Part shown: positions 8,479-15,992 of the stretch, one piece after another
How positions within the stretch are numbered: the first letter of the stretch is position 1
How the letters are laid out: the number at the start of each line of letters is the position of its first letter
Origin: Chloroflexota bacterium
GTDB lineage: Bacteria; Chloroflexota; Anaerolineae; Anaerolineales; UBA11579
Reading direction: 5' to 3'
Length of the DNA stretch: 20,864 nucleotides
NCBI GenBank assembly: GCA_030610225.1
Contig: JAUWSD010000002.1
Location: 1 to 20,864, forward strand
The notes under the pieces: model-generated
Database searches by the model: none
Told to the model about the DNA's origin: nothing
What the model saw: only the letters and a program-made list of their open reading frames with translations
Translations under genes and position numbers: made by a program

Positions 8479-9321
8479 ATGAGAAAAAGAGTAATATTAA
8501 TTATTTTGATAATTATTTCTATGGGGATATTCTTTGGATGTAATGTCCCACAGAACAATGAAGTCAACATCGATCCTAATATTTCTGATCCCTCTTTCAA
8601 CGATGGAGACAATGATAAGAATATTGGGAGTGAGCTTATAACGATTGAAGAGCCGGGCAATCTCTCTGAGATCACTTCACCAGTGTTCGTAAGCGGGATT
8701 GCAGGACCGACATTTGAGCAAAATTTAATTGTCAGGGTGACTGACATGTATGGGAATGTTCTGGCAGAAGAGGTAACCACCATCCTCGCGGATATTGGCA
8801 AAGCTGGGGCTTACATGGTGCAGTTAGAGTTTTCTGTGGAAGCAGAAATCCCGGGCAGGATCTCTGTTTTTGATATCAGCGCAATGAACGGTGCATTACT
8901 GCATGTTGCCAGTGTTCCAGTCACTTTGCTTGCCAGTGGAACTTCTACAATAAATGTGAATGAAGACAATTCAGAAGTGATTGAGATCCATACTCCTGAA
9001 CTCAATCAGGAAGTAGGCGGCGGCAAGATCACAGTGACAGGTGTTTCAGAATATTTCTTTGAATCATCTTTGGTGGTAGCTCTTTGCGGCACTGGGGGAA
9101 CAGGACCTGAGCATTATCTTTGCGGTGCGGTAGATAACTTCCTGGGTCTGGGTTATGCAATGATCGATTCGCCAGACATGGGCATCGGGGGTCCGTTCTC
9201 AGGAACGATCAGTTTTGCAGTTGAAGAAGAAATGCCAGCTATCCTTCAGATCTTTGCGATCTCCCCAATGGATGGGGGTATTGAACACCTTTCAAGCGTG
9301 ACGGTAATCCTTAAACCTTGA
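8479..9321 (+). CDS. Lipoprotein with two Gmad2-like (spore-germination Ig-like) domains
   Basis: A predicted exported lipoprotein of 280 residues. The N-terminus has Arg/Lys, a hydrophobic stretch and Cys21 in FFGC, an atypical but usable lipobox; a Asn/Asp-rich linker follows (~22-52). Two copies of a Gmad2-like beta domain can be seen. Copy A (~54-152) has EEPGN...SPVFVSGIA, FEQNL and SVPVTLL. Copy B (~168-280) has HTPEL...KITVTGVSEYFFESSL and SVTVILKP. Gmad2 domains occur in extracytoplasmic proteins of Gram-positive and Chloroflexi bacteria; the role is unknown. The ATG at 8479 is preferred over the GTG at 8470 because the latter would put Met-Phe before the charged signal region; no strong ribosome site exists for either. 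Proximity to the lon stop implies translational coupling. Confidence 0.72.
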   Translation: MRKRVILIILIIISMGIFFGCNVPQNNEVNIDPNISDPSFNDGDNDKNIGSELITIEEPGNLSEITSPVFVSGIAGPTFEQNLIVRVTDMYGNVLAEEVTTILADIGKAGAYMVQLEFSVEAEIPGRISVFDISAMNGALLHVASVPVTLLASGTSTINVNEDNSEVIEIHTPELNQEVGGGKITVTGVSEYFFESSLVVALCGTGGTGPEHYLCGAVDNFLGLGYAMIDSPDMGIGGPFSGTISFAVEEEMPAILQIFAISPMDGGIEHLSSVTVILKP

Positions 9322-9332
9322 ATTGACATGTT

Positions 9333-9368
9333 AAATATAAAGACCCCTGTGAAGGGGTCTTTATATTT
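9333..9368. terminator. Long bidirectional terminator between convergent genes
   Basis: A perfect 16-bp stem (9333-9348 with 9353-9368; GC core GACCCCT/AGGGGTC flanked by AT pairs) closes a GTGA loop. Symmetric A and T tracts serve both the lipoprotein gene ending at 9321 and the coiled-coil gene ending at 9370. Confidence 0.95.
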
Positions 9369-9369
9369 G

Positions 9370-9852
9370 TTATTCTATGGGGGTATCCGTTGGTTTTTGA
9401 ATATAAGTAGCTTGATGTTGAAGCTCGCGCATACCGTTCCTGATCTGAGATAAGGTCCTTTCCATTTCACGCTCAAGATTAGTAAGTGCTTCAAGCACAT
9501 ATTCGTCAGCTTCCAGCCTAGTTGCTTCTGCGTCAAGACGGGCCTGCTCCAGAACCCGTTCACCTCTTATTTTTGCTTCCTCGACCATTGAATCGCGTTC
9601 GAGGATATCTGCGCTTTGTTCACGCGCCATGCGAATCGTTCGCTGAGCTTGTTCCTGGGCCTGCGCCAATGTCCGGTCGCGGTCAGAAAGCATCTTCTGG
9701 GAGTTCTTGATCTCTTCGGGAATGCTGACACGCATCTGGTCGATCAGGTCGAGGAACTTATCCTCATCCACTAATATATTCCGGCTGAATGGTACGGCAC
9801 GGCTTGCATTGAACAATTCTTCCAGCCTGTCGATTAAATTTAAAATGTCCAT
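9370..9852 (-). CDS. DivIVA/F0-subunit-b-like coiled-coil protein
   Basis: A 160-residue, highly charged protein. Residues ~1-50 form a short conserved head (MDILNLIDRLEELFNAS, VDEDKFLDLIDQMR). Residues ~52-145 are almost continuous amphipathic helix rich in Glu, Arg, Gln and Ala, a predicted coiled coil. Proteins of this type are encoded next to coaD in Chloroflexi and many Clostridia and are often auto-labelled ATP synthase subunit b or DivIVA. There is no transmembrane segment, so a true F0 b subunit is excluded. A scaffold or division-site role is possible but unproven. It is the last gene of the recG-coaD unit, 91 bp after coaD, with GAGG 7 nt before its ATG. Confidence 0.7.
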   Translation of the reverse strand: MDILNLIDRLEELFNASRAVPFSRNILVDEDKFLDLIDQMRVSIPEEIKNSQKMLSDRDRTLAQAQEQAQRTIRMAREQSADILERDSMVEEAKIRGERVLEQARLDAEATRLEADEYVLEALTNLEREMERTLSQIRNGMRELQHQATYIQKPTDTPIE

Positions 9853-9943
9853 AAGAACCTCAATTTGATTAAATTCTTACCCTAAGACTACACAAAGATT
9901 TATAAATCAGCAACTGAAAATGCGCTTGGAATTATTACCCTGA

Positions 9944-10423
9944 TTATGAATTTCTTTTATCTTTTAATGCTTTGAGTACATTATCGGGAACCATGCCGCT
10001 AACATCACCACCAAGCAAAGCGATCTCGCGTACTGTTGACGATGAGAGGAAGGAATGTTCCTTGTTGGTGATGAATGAGAGCGTTTCAATATCGGGGGCT
10101 AATTCGCTGTTCGAGAGAGCCAGCCTGAATTCATATTCAAAATCAGAAAAGACCCGTAACCCGCGCAAGATGACTTTTGCGTTTATTTCACGGCAATAAT
10201 CAACTGTGAGTCCGCTGTATGTGACAACTGTGATCATTGACCTGTCATTGAAGCATTCCTGAACAAGCTTGAACCTTTCATCAAGTGAGAATAACAGGTC
10301 TTTATCAGGCAGGTCGTATACACCCACAACTACTTCATCGAAGATCTGAGCTGCCCGATTAATGATGTCAATATGCCCATTGTGGATCGGGTCGAAACTT
10401 GCAGGGAATAAGGCTTTTATCAT
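9944..10423 (-). CDS. coaD: Phosphopantetheine adenylyltransferase (CoaD)
   Basis: Catalyses ATP + 4'-phosphopantetheine to dephospho-CoA + PPi, the penultimate step of coenzyme A synthesis; cytosolic nucleotidyltransferase fold. At 159 residues it has the standard length. Motifs: SFDPIHNGH (9-17, with the catalytic HxGH), RGLR (87-90), DFEYEFRLA (94-102), and the adenylate-binding SFLSSSTVRE (124-133). The MNR seen after the LA in E. coli-type enzymes reads SNS here (104-106), so the usual Arg is absent; the rest of the site is intact. Its ATG overlaps the recG stop by one base (TAATG), indicating translational coupling. Confidence 0.94.
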   Translation of the reverse strand: MIKALFPASFDPIHNGHIDIINRAAQIFDEVVVGVYDLPDKDLLFSLDERFKLVQECFNDRSMITVVTYSGLTVDYCREINAKVILRGLRVFSDFEYEFRLALSNSELAPDIETLSFITNKEHSFLSSSTVREIALLGGDVSGMVPDNVLKALKDKRNS

Positions 10424-12900
10424 TAGCTTATATCTCCTTCACCTTTGTGCCAGTGGTAATCCATGATCTCAGCAAGCAGTTTATGTTCTGGTAGAGATAA
10501 TTCAGGGTCACTGCCCAGGAGCTGGCTGGCTTCTGTTCTGGCATTCTCGATCAGTTTTACATCGGTTATGCTGGCCATCTTCAAGCTGCCGAAACCCGAT
10601 TGGCGTGAGCCCAGGAATTCTCCGGGACCGCGCTGCTCAAGGTCTCTTTCTGCGAGGACGAATCCATCATTTGTGTCAGTCATCGCCTTTAGGCGCTCGT
10701 TTTCAATATCATCCGATTTCTCAGGGATCAATAGGCAGAAGGATTTCTTTTCTCCCCGTCCAACTCTGCCACGGAATTGATGCAGTTGTGCCAGGCCGAA
10801 GCGATTTGCCCCTTCGATCACCATCACAGTTGCATTTGGAATATCCACCCCAACTTCGATAACTGAAGTTGAGACCAATACATCCAGTTGCTTATCTCTG
10901 AACTTGGCCATCACTTCTTCTTTATCATTTGCTTTCATTCGCCCATGCAGAAGACCGATGCGAAGATCAGGGAAGATCTCTTTCTGGAATTTGGCGTGGT
11001 CTTCAACGGCTGCTTTGGATTGGGATTTTTCACTTTCTTCAACAAGCGGATAGATTACAAATGCCTGCCCACCTGCATCGACCTCTTTTTTGATCAGGCG
11101 GTAGGCTCGTTCGCGTTCCTTTGGGAAAAGTATATATGTGCCGATCTCCTGCCTGCCGGGTGGCATTTCATCCATCACGGTCAGGTCGAGGTCGCCAAAT
11201 ACTGTTAATGATAATGAGCGTGGGATCGGTGTAGCAGTCATGACCAGCAGGTGGGGATTATTTCCCTTCGCTCTGAGGATGGACCTTTGCTCAACACCAA
11301 AGCGGTGCTGCTCATCAATGATAGCCAATTGCAGGTTTTCAAATTCGACGGGACCCTCAAGCAGGGCGTGAGTTCCAATGACCAGTTTTATCCTGCCAGT
11401 TTTAAGACTCTCTCTGATCTCTTTTTTCTCTGATTCTGGTGTCGATCCGATCAAGAGCTTGATCTGTTCAGGCTTGAGAATATCGCTGTTTTCAGAGAGT
11501 GTCATAAGCATGGATTTGTAATGTTGTTCAGCAAGTACAGAAGTGGGTGCCAGAAGAGCGGTTTGTACTCCGCTGTTTGTGACGATCCCGATCCCCAGTG
11601 CGGCGATAATGGTCTTACCTGAGCCAACATCTCCCTGAAGGAGCCTGTTCATTGGCTTGCCGCTCTTTAGGTCAGTTTGCAGATCGTTCAAGGCTTTCTT
11701 CTGAGCATTTGTCAATTCGTAAGGCAACTTGCTGATTTGAGTTTCGATCCATTCATCAGATACTGAATAGCTCGCAGCCTGTCTTTCCATCCACTTTCTT
11801 TTTTGCTGGAGGACGCCAAGCTGAAGATAGAAGATTTCATCAAAAGCGAGGCGGTACTTGGCTGATTCCAGTTCCTGGATCGAGTCCGGAAAATGAACCT
11901 GGAGGAGTGCTTCAGGAAGATCCATCAGGCTGGAAGAATCGAGGACCTTCTTAGGCAGTGGTTCCCTGACCCTGAGAGCCCAATAATTGACCACCTTGTT
12001 CATCTTGGTGCGCAGCCATTTTTGGGTGATGTTTGCAGTCAACGGGTAAACAGGTGTAATGCGGTTGGTATGCAGATTTTCCTGATCCAGCATTTCCCAT
12101 TCAGGATTGTTCATTACCAGCCTGCCCAGGTAGCGGTCAATTTTTCCGGATACCGCGATTGATTCACCTTTTTTGATGGTGTTGGTTATATAGGGCTGAT
12201 TGAAAAAAGTGATACGCAATGTTCCGGTTCCATCTGTGATGGCCACCTCAGCCAATTTTGTATTGCCCCGCGTTGAGCGTACATTCGTGGCCTGGACAAC
12301 ACCGATCACAGTGACCTCTTCGTTGTATTGAAGGCGGTTGATCGTTTTCAGTTGCGAAAAGTCGTTATATCTTCTTGGATAATGGTAGAGCATGTCACCC
12401 AGGGAGAAAATACCCAGTTTTTCGAGCTTTTCCTTATTTTTTGGCCCTACACCATCCAAGACAGATACATCTGCATCAAATGCCGCTGGAGGTCCTTCCG
12501 GTTTGACTCTTTTCTTCTTAGCGGCTGGTTTTTTAATTGGCGGAGCAGGAGTTGGATGAGGAGTTTCAGTTTTCACCTCAGCCTTTGCTCGTTCCGTTTT
12601 CTTTTCTATTTCCTTTTTTGGAAGAGGGGCTGTCCCTTGAACAGGACGCCCAAATTCTTTTCGTATGCGGTCCCACAAGCCTTTGAGAATATCGTGGCGG
12701 GAGCTTTCATTCAGCCGCTGGTAATCTTTGAGCCTGCTGCGCACCAGTTGGATGATCGCTTCTGGCACTTCGTCTTCTCTGGCTTCTGCTTCCCATGGAT
12801 CCAATATATTGATCAAGCCACCCATGACAGCTTTATTGTCATAATTCCGTTCTGCTTCTAATGTGAAAAACTTCTGTAGTTTATTTATTGATGGTTTCAT
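10423..12900 (-). CDS. recG: ATP-dependent DNA helicase RecG
   Basis: A branch-migration helicase that remodels stalled replication forks and Holliday junctions. The frame is open to an ATG at 12939 (838 aa), but the ATG at 12900 (825 aa) is preferred: it removes a hydrophobic MFYFLYPDK start and gives a usual N-terminus. Neither has a clear ribosome site. In 838-aa numbering: N-terminal helical region 14-105, a Lys/Pro-rich linker ~106-150, a helix-hairpin-helix-like VLDGVGPKNKEKLEKLGI (~160-178), the OB-fold wedge domain (~205-290), helicase domain 1 with Walker A GDVGSGKT (436-443) and DEQH (542-545), then TATPIPRSL, and domain 2 with QFRGRVGRG. All motifs are intact. The extra ~150 N-terminal residues relative to E. 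coli RecG resemble extensions seen in Thermotoga and other RecGs. Confidence 0.93.
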   Translation of the reverse strand: MKPSINKLQKFFTLEAERNYDNKAVMGGLINILDPWEAEAREDEVPEAIIQLVRSRLKDYQRLNESSRHDILKGLWDRIRKEFGRPVQGTAPLPKKEIEKKTERAKAEVKTETPHPTPAPPIKKPAAKKKRVKPEGPPAAFDADVSVLDGVGPKNKEKLEKLGIFSLGDMLYHYPRRYNDFSQLKTINRLQYNEEVTVIGVVQATNVRSTRGNTKLAEVAITDGTGTLRITFFNQPYITNTIKKGESIAVSGKIDRYLGRLVMNNPEWEMLDQENLHTNRITPVYPLTANITQKWLRTKMNKVVNYWALRVREPLPKKVLDSSSLMDLPEALLQVHFPDSIQELESAKYRLAFDEIFYLQLGVLQQKRKWMERQAASYSVSDEWIETQISKLPYELTNAQKKALNDLQTDLKSGKPMNRLLQGDVGSGKTIIAALGIGIVTNSGVQTALLAPTSVLAEQHYKSMLMTLSENSDILKPEQIKLLIGSTPESEKKEIRESLKTGRIKLVIGTHALLEGPVEFENLQLAIIDEQHRFGVEQRSILRAKGNNPHLLVMTATPIPRSLSLTVFGDLDLTVMDEMPPGRQEIGTYILFPKERERAYRLIKKEVDAGGQAFVIYPLVEESEKSQSKAAVEDHAKFQKEIFPDLRIGLLHGRMKANDKEEVMAKFRDKQLDVLVSTSVIEVGVDIPNATVMVIEGANRFGLAQLHQFRGRVGRGEKKSFCLLIPEKSDDIENERLKAMTDTNDGFVLAERDLEQRGPGEFLGSRQSGFGSLKMASITDVKLIENARTEASQLLGSDPELSLPEHKLLAEIMDYHWHKGEGDIS

Positions 12901-12956
12901 AATTAGGTTTATTTTATCAGGATAAAGGAAGTAGAACATAATATTGGAAGTAATAA

Positions 12957-12985
12957 TTGATTGATTGCCAGAATCAGGATATAAA
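12957..12985 (+). promoter_or_regulatory. Promoter of the serine hydrolase gene
   Basis: TTGATT (12957-12962), a 17-bp spacer and TATAAA (12980-12985). The -10 ends on the first base of the upstream in-frame ATG at 12985, so that ATG would not be transcribed; this supports the ATG at 13009 as the start. Confidence 0.55.
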
Positions 12986-13008
12986 TGTTTGAGTTGGAAG
13001 TAAAAAAT

Positions 13009-14256
13009 ATGAAATATAAGCTGAGCATAATTAGCATAATTTTATTAATTGGATTAACAGCATGTGCAGGTCAGAATTCTGGATCGGCAGATATTTCTTC
13101 TGTGAGTACAATTGCCCCCACACAAGTTTTGGAACAAACCCCGGAAGCAATAATGGAACCAACCCAGGAATTGGATCCGGCAATTGAGCCAACTCTAAAT
13201 GCAACCCAGATCGCTCTTGCCTGGGATTGGGGATACAGCACTCCAGAGGAGCAGGGCATGGATTCTGCTGTTCTTGCCGATATGCTGGAAGAGATCAGTC
13301 AAACATATCCATCTATTAAGAGTGTGACCGTGATCAGGAATGAAAATATTGTTCTGGACGCTTATGTTCATCCATACAGCAAAAACAATCCCTTCCAGAT
13401 CAACTCTATCGTAAAAAGCATAATGTCGATCCTGTTTGGTATTGCTATTGATCAGGGCTATATCGAAAGTGTCGATCAACCCCTGACCGATTTCTTCCCA
13501 GCTGAGAGCATGGATAACTTTGATTACCGCAAAGAAGCAATCACATTGGAACATCTACTGACGATGACCCCAGGGTTAGACTGCCGCGATTCCTATATGT
13601 TCAATTGGGACTGGTCCGATCCACAGTGGCGTGAGATAGACGACTGGGTTCAGTATTTCATCGACCTGCCAATGGTCTCTTTTCCAGGAACCAGGTTCGC
13701 ATACTGCAACTCAGATGCACGAGTGCTTTCAGTGATCCTGACAAGGGCAACCGGTATGACTGCTCAAGGTTTTGCAAATAAATATCTGTTCGGGTCCATG
13801 GGTTTGAAAGTGAATGACTGGAATACTTTTCAGGGAGCGTATACCGATGGTGCACGAGGGATCAGGATCAAGTCAGTTGACCTTGCGCGGGTGGGGCAGT
13901 TGGTATTGAACGACGGTGTATGGGAGGGAGAGCGCATTGTATCTGAGGAGTGGCTGACACAATCTACCCAACCTTATATAGATGGAAATCAGGAAGACCA
14001 TTATGGTTATCTATGGTGGTTGAACGAAAGTGGTTTTTATGCCGGGATCGGATATGGCGGCCAGTATATGTATGTGGTCCCCTGGGCCGACCTGGTTGTT
14101 GTGTTTATGAGCAGCAACGGCAGCGATAGCGTCAATATACCCCCGCATCTTCTTTGGCAGTACATTTTCAAATCCATAGTTTCCAAAGAAGCTCTTGATC
14201 ATAACCCTGAGCAATATCAAAGAATGTTGAATGCGGTCGATGACCTGACACGGTAA
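13009..14256 (+). CDS. Lipoprotein serine hydrolase of the beta-lactamase / DD-peptidase fold
   Basis: A secreted, lipid-anchored serine hydrolase of 415 residues. The signal peptide is MKYKLSIISIILLIGLTAC with lipobox LTAC (Cys19), followed by a Thr/Pro/Glu-rich spacer (~21-65). Catalytic motifs of the class-C beta-lactamase/esterase family: SIVK (Ser133, Lys136), YCN (Tyr232-Asn234, the YxN motif) and YGG (349-351) at the HxG/KTG position. Family members include penicillin-binding proteins, esterases and amidases, and the sequence does not choose among them; resistance should not be inferred. The start at 13009 has a GGAAG site 8 nt upstream and begins the signal peptide directly. It is transcribed alone, divergent from recG and convergent with a degV gene, with no hairpin seen in the 52-bp gap after it. 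Confidence 0.82.
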   Translation: MKYKLSIISIILLIGLTACAGQNSGSADISSVSTIAPTQVLEQTPEAIMEPTQELDPAIEPTLNATQIALAWDWGYSTPEEQGMDSAVLADMLEEISQTYPSIKSVTVIRNENIVLDAYVHPYSKNNPFQINSIVKSIMSILFGIAIDQGYIESVDQPLTDFFPAESMDNFDYRKEAITLEHLLTMTPGLDCRDSYMFNWDWSDPQWREIDDWVQYFIDLPMVSFPGTRFAYCNSDARVLSVILTRATGMTAQGFANKYLFGSMGLKVNDWNTFQGAYTDGARGIRIKSVDLARVGQLVLNDGVWEGERIVSEEWLTQSTQPYIDGNQEDHYGYLWWLNESGFYAGIGYGGQYMYVVPWADLVVVFMSSNGSDSVNIPPHLLWQYIFKSIVSKEALDHNPEQYQRMLNAVDDLTR

Positions 14257-14308
14257 CGCCAAACTGGAAATTGATCTAAATTAGAAATTCCCCACTTGTT
14301 GATATAAA

Positions 14309-15139
14309 TTATTTTTGTAAAACTGCGAAGCCTATTGAGTTTACACCAGTGTGTGTGCCGATGGCAGGTGTAACTTCCATAAAACTTGGCGGTTCAGGTA
14401 ACCTGATATCGACCATTTCAAAAATACTGTTTACTATATCGAGGGTATTTGAATAAAGTAGGGTTAGATGTTGAATACTGCCCATCTCTTTGATCATCTG
14501 CTCCATGCGGGTAATCATTTTCTTGCTGGTGCGGACCTGTCCATAATTTTTTAATACACCATCTGCAACTTCGATGATTGGTTTGATCTTCAGGAGGTCG
14601 CCGACTCCTGCAGCAACCCATGATACCCTCCCGCTCTTCTTTGCATATAACATCGTATCAAGAAATGCAAAAACCCGAACTTTGCTGCGCACCTCGTTCA
14701 TTTTTTCGATCGCTTTTTCAATGCTTGATCCGTTCATTATAGTTTTCGCGGCTTCTATTACCTGGTAGCCCAAACCGGTGGATAATGAAACGCTGTCAAT
14801 TACTGTGATCTTATTCTTGAATTCAGTCGCTACCATTTTTGCTGTGTTGTGGATCGCTGAGAGCTTCTTTGAAGCATGGATCGATAGAATATGATCAAAG
14901 CCATTATTAAAGAGTTTATTATACAGATCGCTGTAGCTTTTTGGGGCCGGGGCAGCTGTAGTTGGATGGGTTTTAAAGTGGGGGAGCTGATCGTAATAAT
15001 CTTGCCGTGAAAATTCCGGAGTATCCATAACATCCTTACCATTGATCACAATCACCACCGGAAGGACATTTATATTAAGCTCGGAGATCAAATTCTTAGG
15101 GATATCACATGTGCTGTCAGTTACTATGCCAATTTTCAT
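14309..15139 (-). CDS. DegV family fatty-acid-binding protein (FakB-like, canonical)
   Basis: A 276-residue DegV protein with the standard two-domain layout. It starts with IGIVTDSTCDIP, then PTTAAPAP at the TSQPS position, SIHASKKLSAIHNTA, IDSVSLSTGLGY, LYAKKSGRVSWV (retaining the Arg of the family GGR motif) and, at the C-terminus, TPAIGTHTGVNSIGFAV (retaining the GxHxG His). In Firmicutes, DegV/FakB proteins present fatty acids to the kinase FakA for phosphorylation. Here two DegV genes follow fakA directly, so that role is a good inference. It overlaps the upstream degV by 4 nt and is the last gene of the block. Confidence 0.85.
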   Translation of the reverse strand: MKIGIVTDSTCDIPKNLISELNINVLPVVIVINGKDVMDTPEFSRQDYYDQLPHFKTHPTTAAPAPKSYSDLYNKLFNNGFDHILSIHASKKLSAIHNTAKMVATEFKNKITVIDSVSLSTGLGYQVIEAAKTIMNGSSIEKAIEKMNEVRSKVRVFAFLDTMLYAKKSGRVSWVAAGVGDLLKIKPIIEVADGVLKNYGQVRTSKKMITRMEQMIKEMGSIQHLTLLYSNTLDIVNSIFEMVDIRLPEPPSFMEVTPAIGTHTGVNSIGFAVLQK

Positions 15140-15990
15140 GCATCTTCTCTCTGCATCACGAACATGCCCAATGTGCGCGGCCCCATGATGGCTGTAATCA
15201 GAGTATTGTTGATATGCTCACTAATTAATGTTCCTGGAAAATCTTCTGCGATGCGTTCACGGAGAGCGCGGGTCTCATTTTCAAAGGGGGGATTGCCCTG
15301 TGTGAAGGCGATATGTTCGATATTTGGAAATTCAAAAAGGAACTCATGGAATAATTCGACTATATGTCGTTTGTTCCTGGCTTTATAGGAGGAGAAAAAG
15401 ACATCATTATCGAGCATGAACATCGGCAGCATCTTGAACTTCTCACCGATAACTGCCTGCGGGTGTTTGAGGACATCGATGTTCTCGAGGTACGTCAAAC
15501 CCTGAATGATGAAGACTGAATAGACCCTTGGAAGTAAATTTCTAGTCTGGTCTTTGACTTCTTCCAGGCCCATGCCCTCCTCAGCAGCAAAAGCAGCAGC
15601 CTGAACGATCAGCCCTTGCCCGGTTGAGATGGTCTGGGAATCGATCACTTCTATCTTGGTCTGCCCCCGAACTATCTCAGCAGCCTGGCAGGCATTCTCA
15701 TAGGTGCTGCTCAAGCGAGCTGAGTGAGTGATCACTACAATCTCATCGTGGTTCTGGCTGAGGGCAATCAACCTGTCCGTGAAATCTTCTGGGGTGGGGG
15801 GGATCAGGGCTACTTGATCTCCATTTATCAAGGATAAGGGCAGATCATGTATTCTTATCCCCTCACAATCCTTGTATACTTGCTGGTTAAATTCAATGTG
15901 AAGCGGAATTTGATGTACCAACTGCCGGCCTTCAAAGGCTGGGGCCGGGAATTGGACCGCTGTGTCTGTCAGGATGCAAATATTTGCCAT
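15136..15990 (-). CDS. Divergent DegV family protein (candidate second FakB)
   Basis: A 284-residue DegV-family protein. Retained: ICILTDTAVQFP at the start, THSARLSSTYENA, and IDSQTISTGQGL. Altered: the TSQPS segment is PPTPEDF; the K-x-GGR segment reads TYLENIDVLKHP with no Arg; and the C-terminal GTHTGPG segment reads AIMGPRTLGMFVM with no His. These are positions used for ligand head-group contacts in characterised FakB proteins, so binding may differ or phosphorylation may not occur. It sits 2 nt after fakA and overlaps the next degV by 4 nt, so the three proteins are likely made together. Confidence 0.78.
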   Translation of the reverse strand: MANICILTDTAVQFPAPAFEGRQLVHQIPLHIEFNQQVYKDCEGIRIHDLPLSLINGDQVALIPPTPEDFTDRLIALSQNHDEIVVITHSARLSSTYENACQAAEIVRGQTKIEVIDSQTISTGQGLIVQAAAFAAEEGMGLEEVKDQTRNLLPRVYSVFIIQGLTYLENIDVLKHPQAVIGEKFKMLPMFMLDNDVFFSSYKARNKRHIVELFHEFLFEFPNIEHIAFTQGNPPFENETRALRERIAEDFPGTLISEHINNTLITAIMGPRTLGMFVMQREDA

Positions 15991-15992
15991 AT

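Noticed and set aside
9370..9852. ATP synthase F0 subunit b
   Set aside because: There is no N-terminal transmembrane helix and no other ATP synthase gene nearby.
12328..12861. Plus-strand open frame of 177 residues opposite recG
   Set aside because: Antisense to the Lys/Pro-rich RecG linker; the Phe/Ser/Trp-rich translation is the expected shadow of Lys/Glu codons.
12985..13008. ATG at 12985 as start of the serine hydrolase
   Set aside because: It overlaps the -10 box of the likely promoter and would place acidic residues before the signal peptide, though an AGGA does lie upstream of it.
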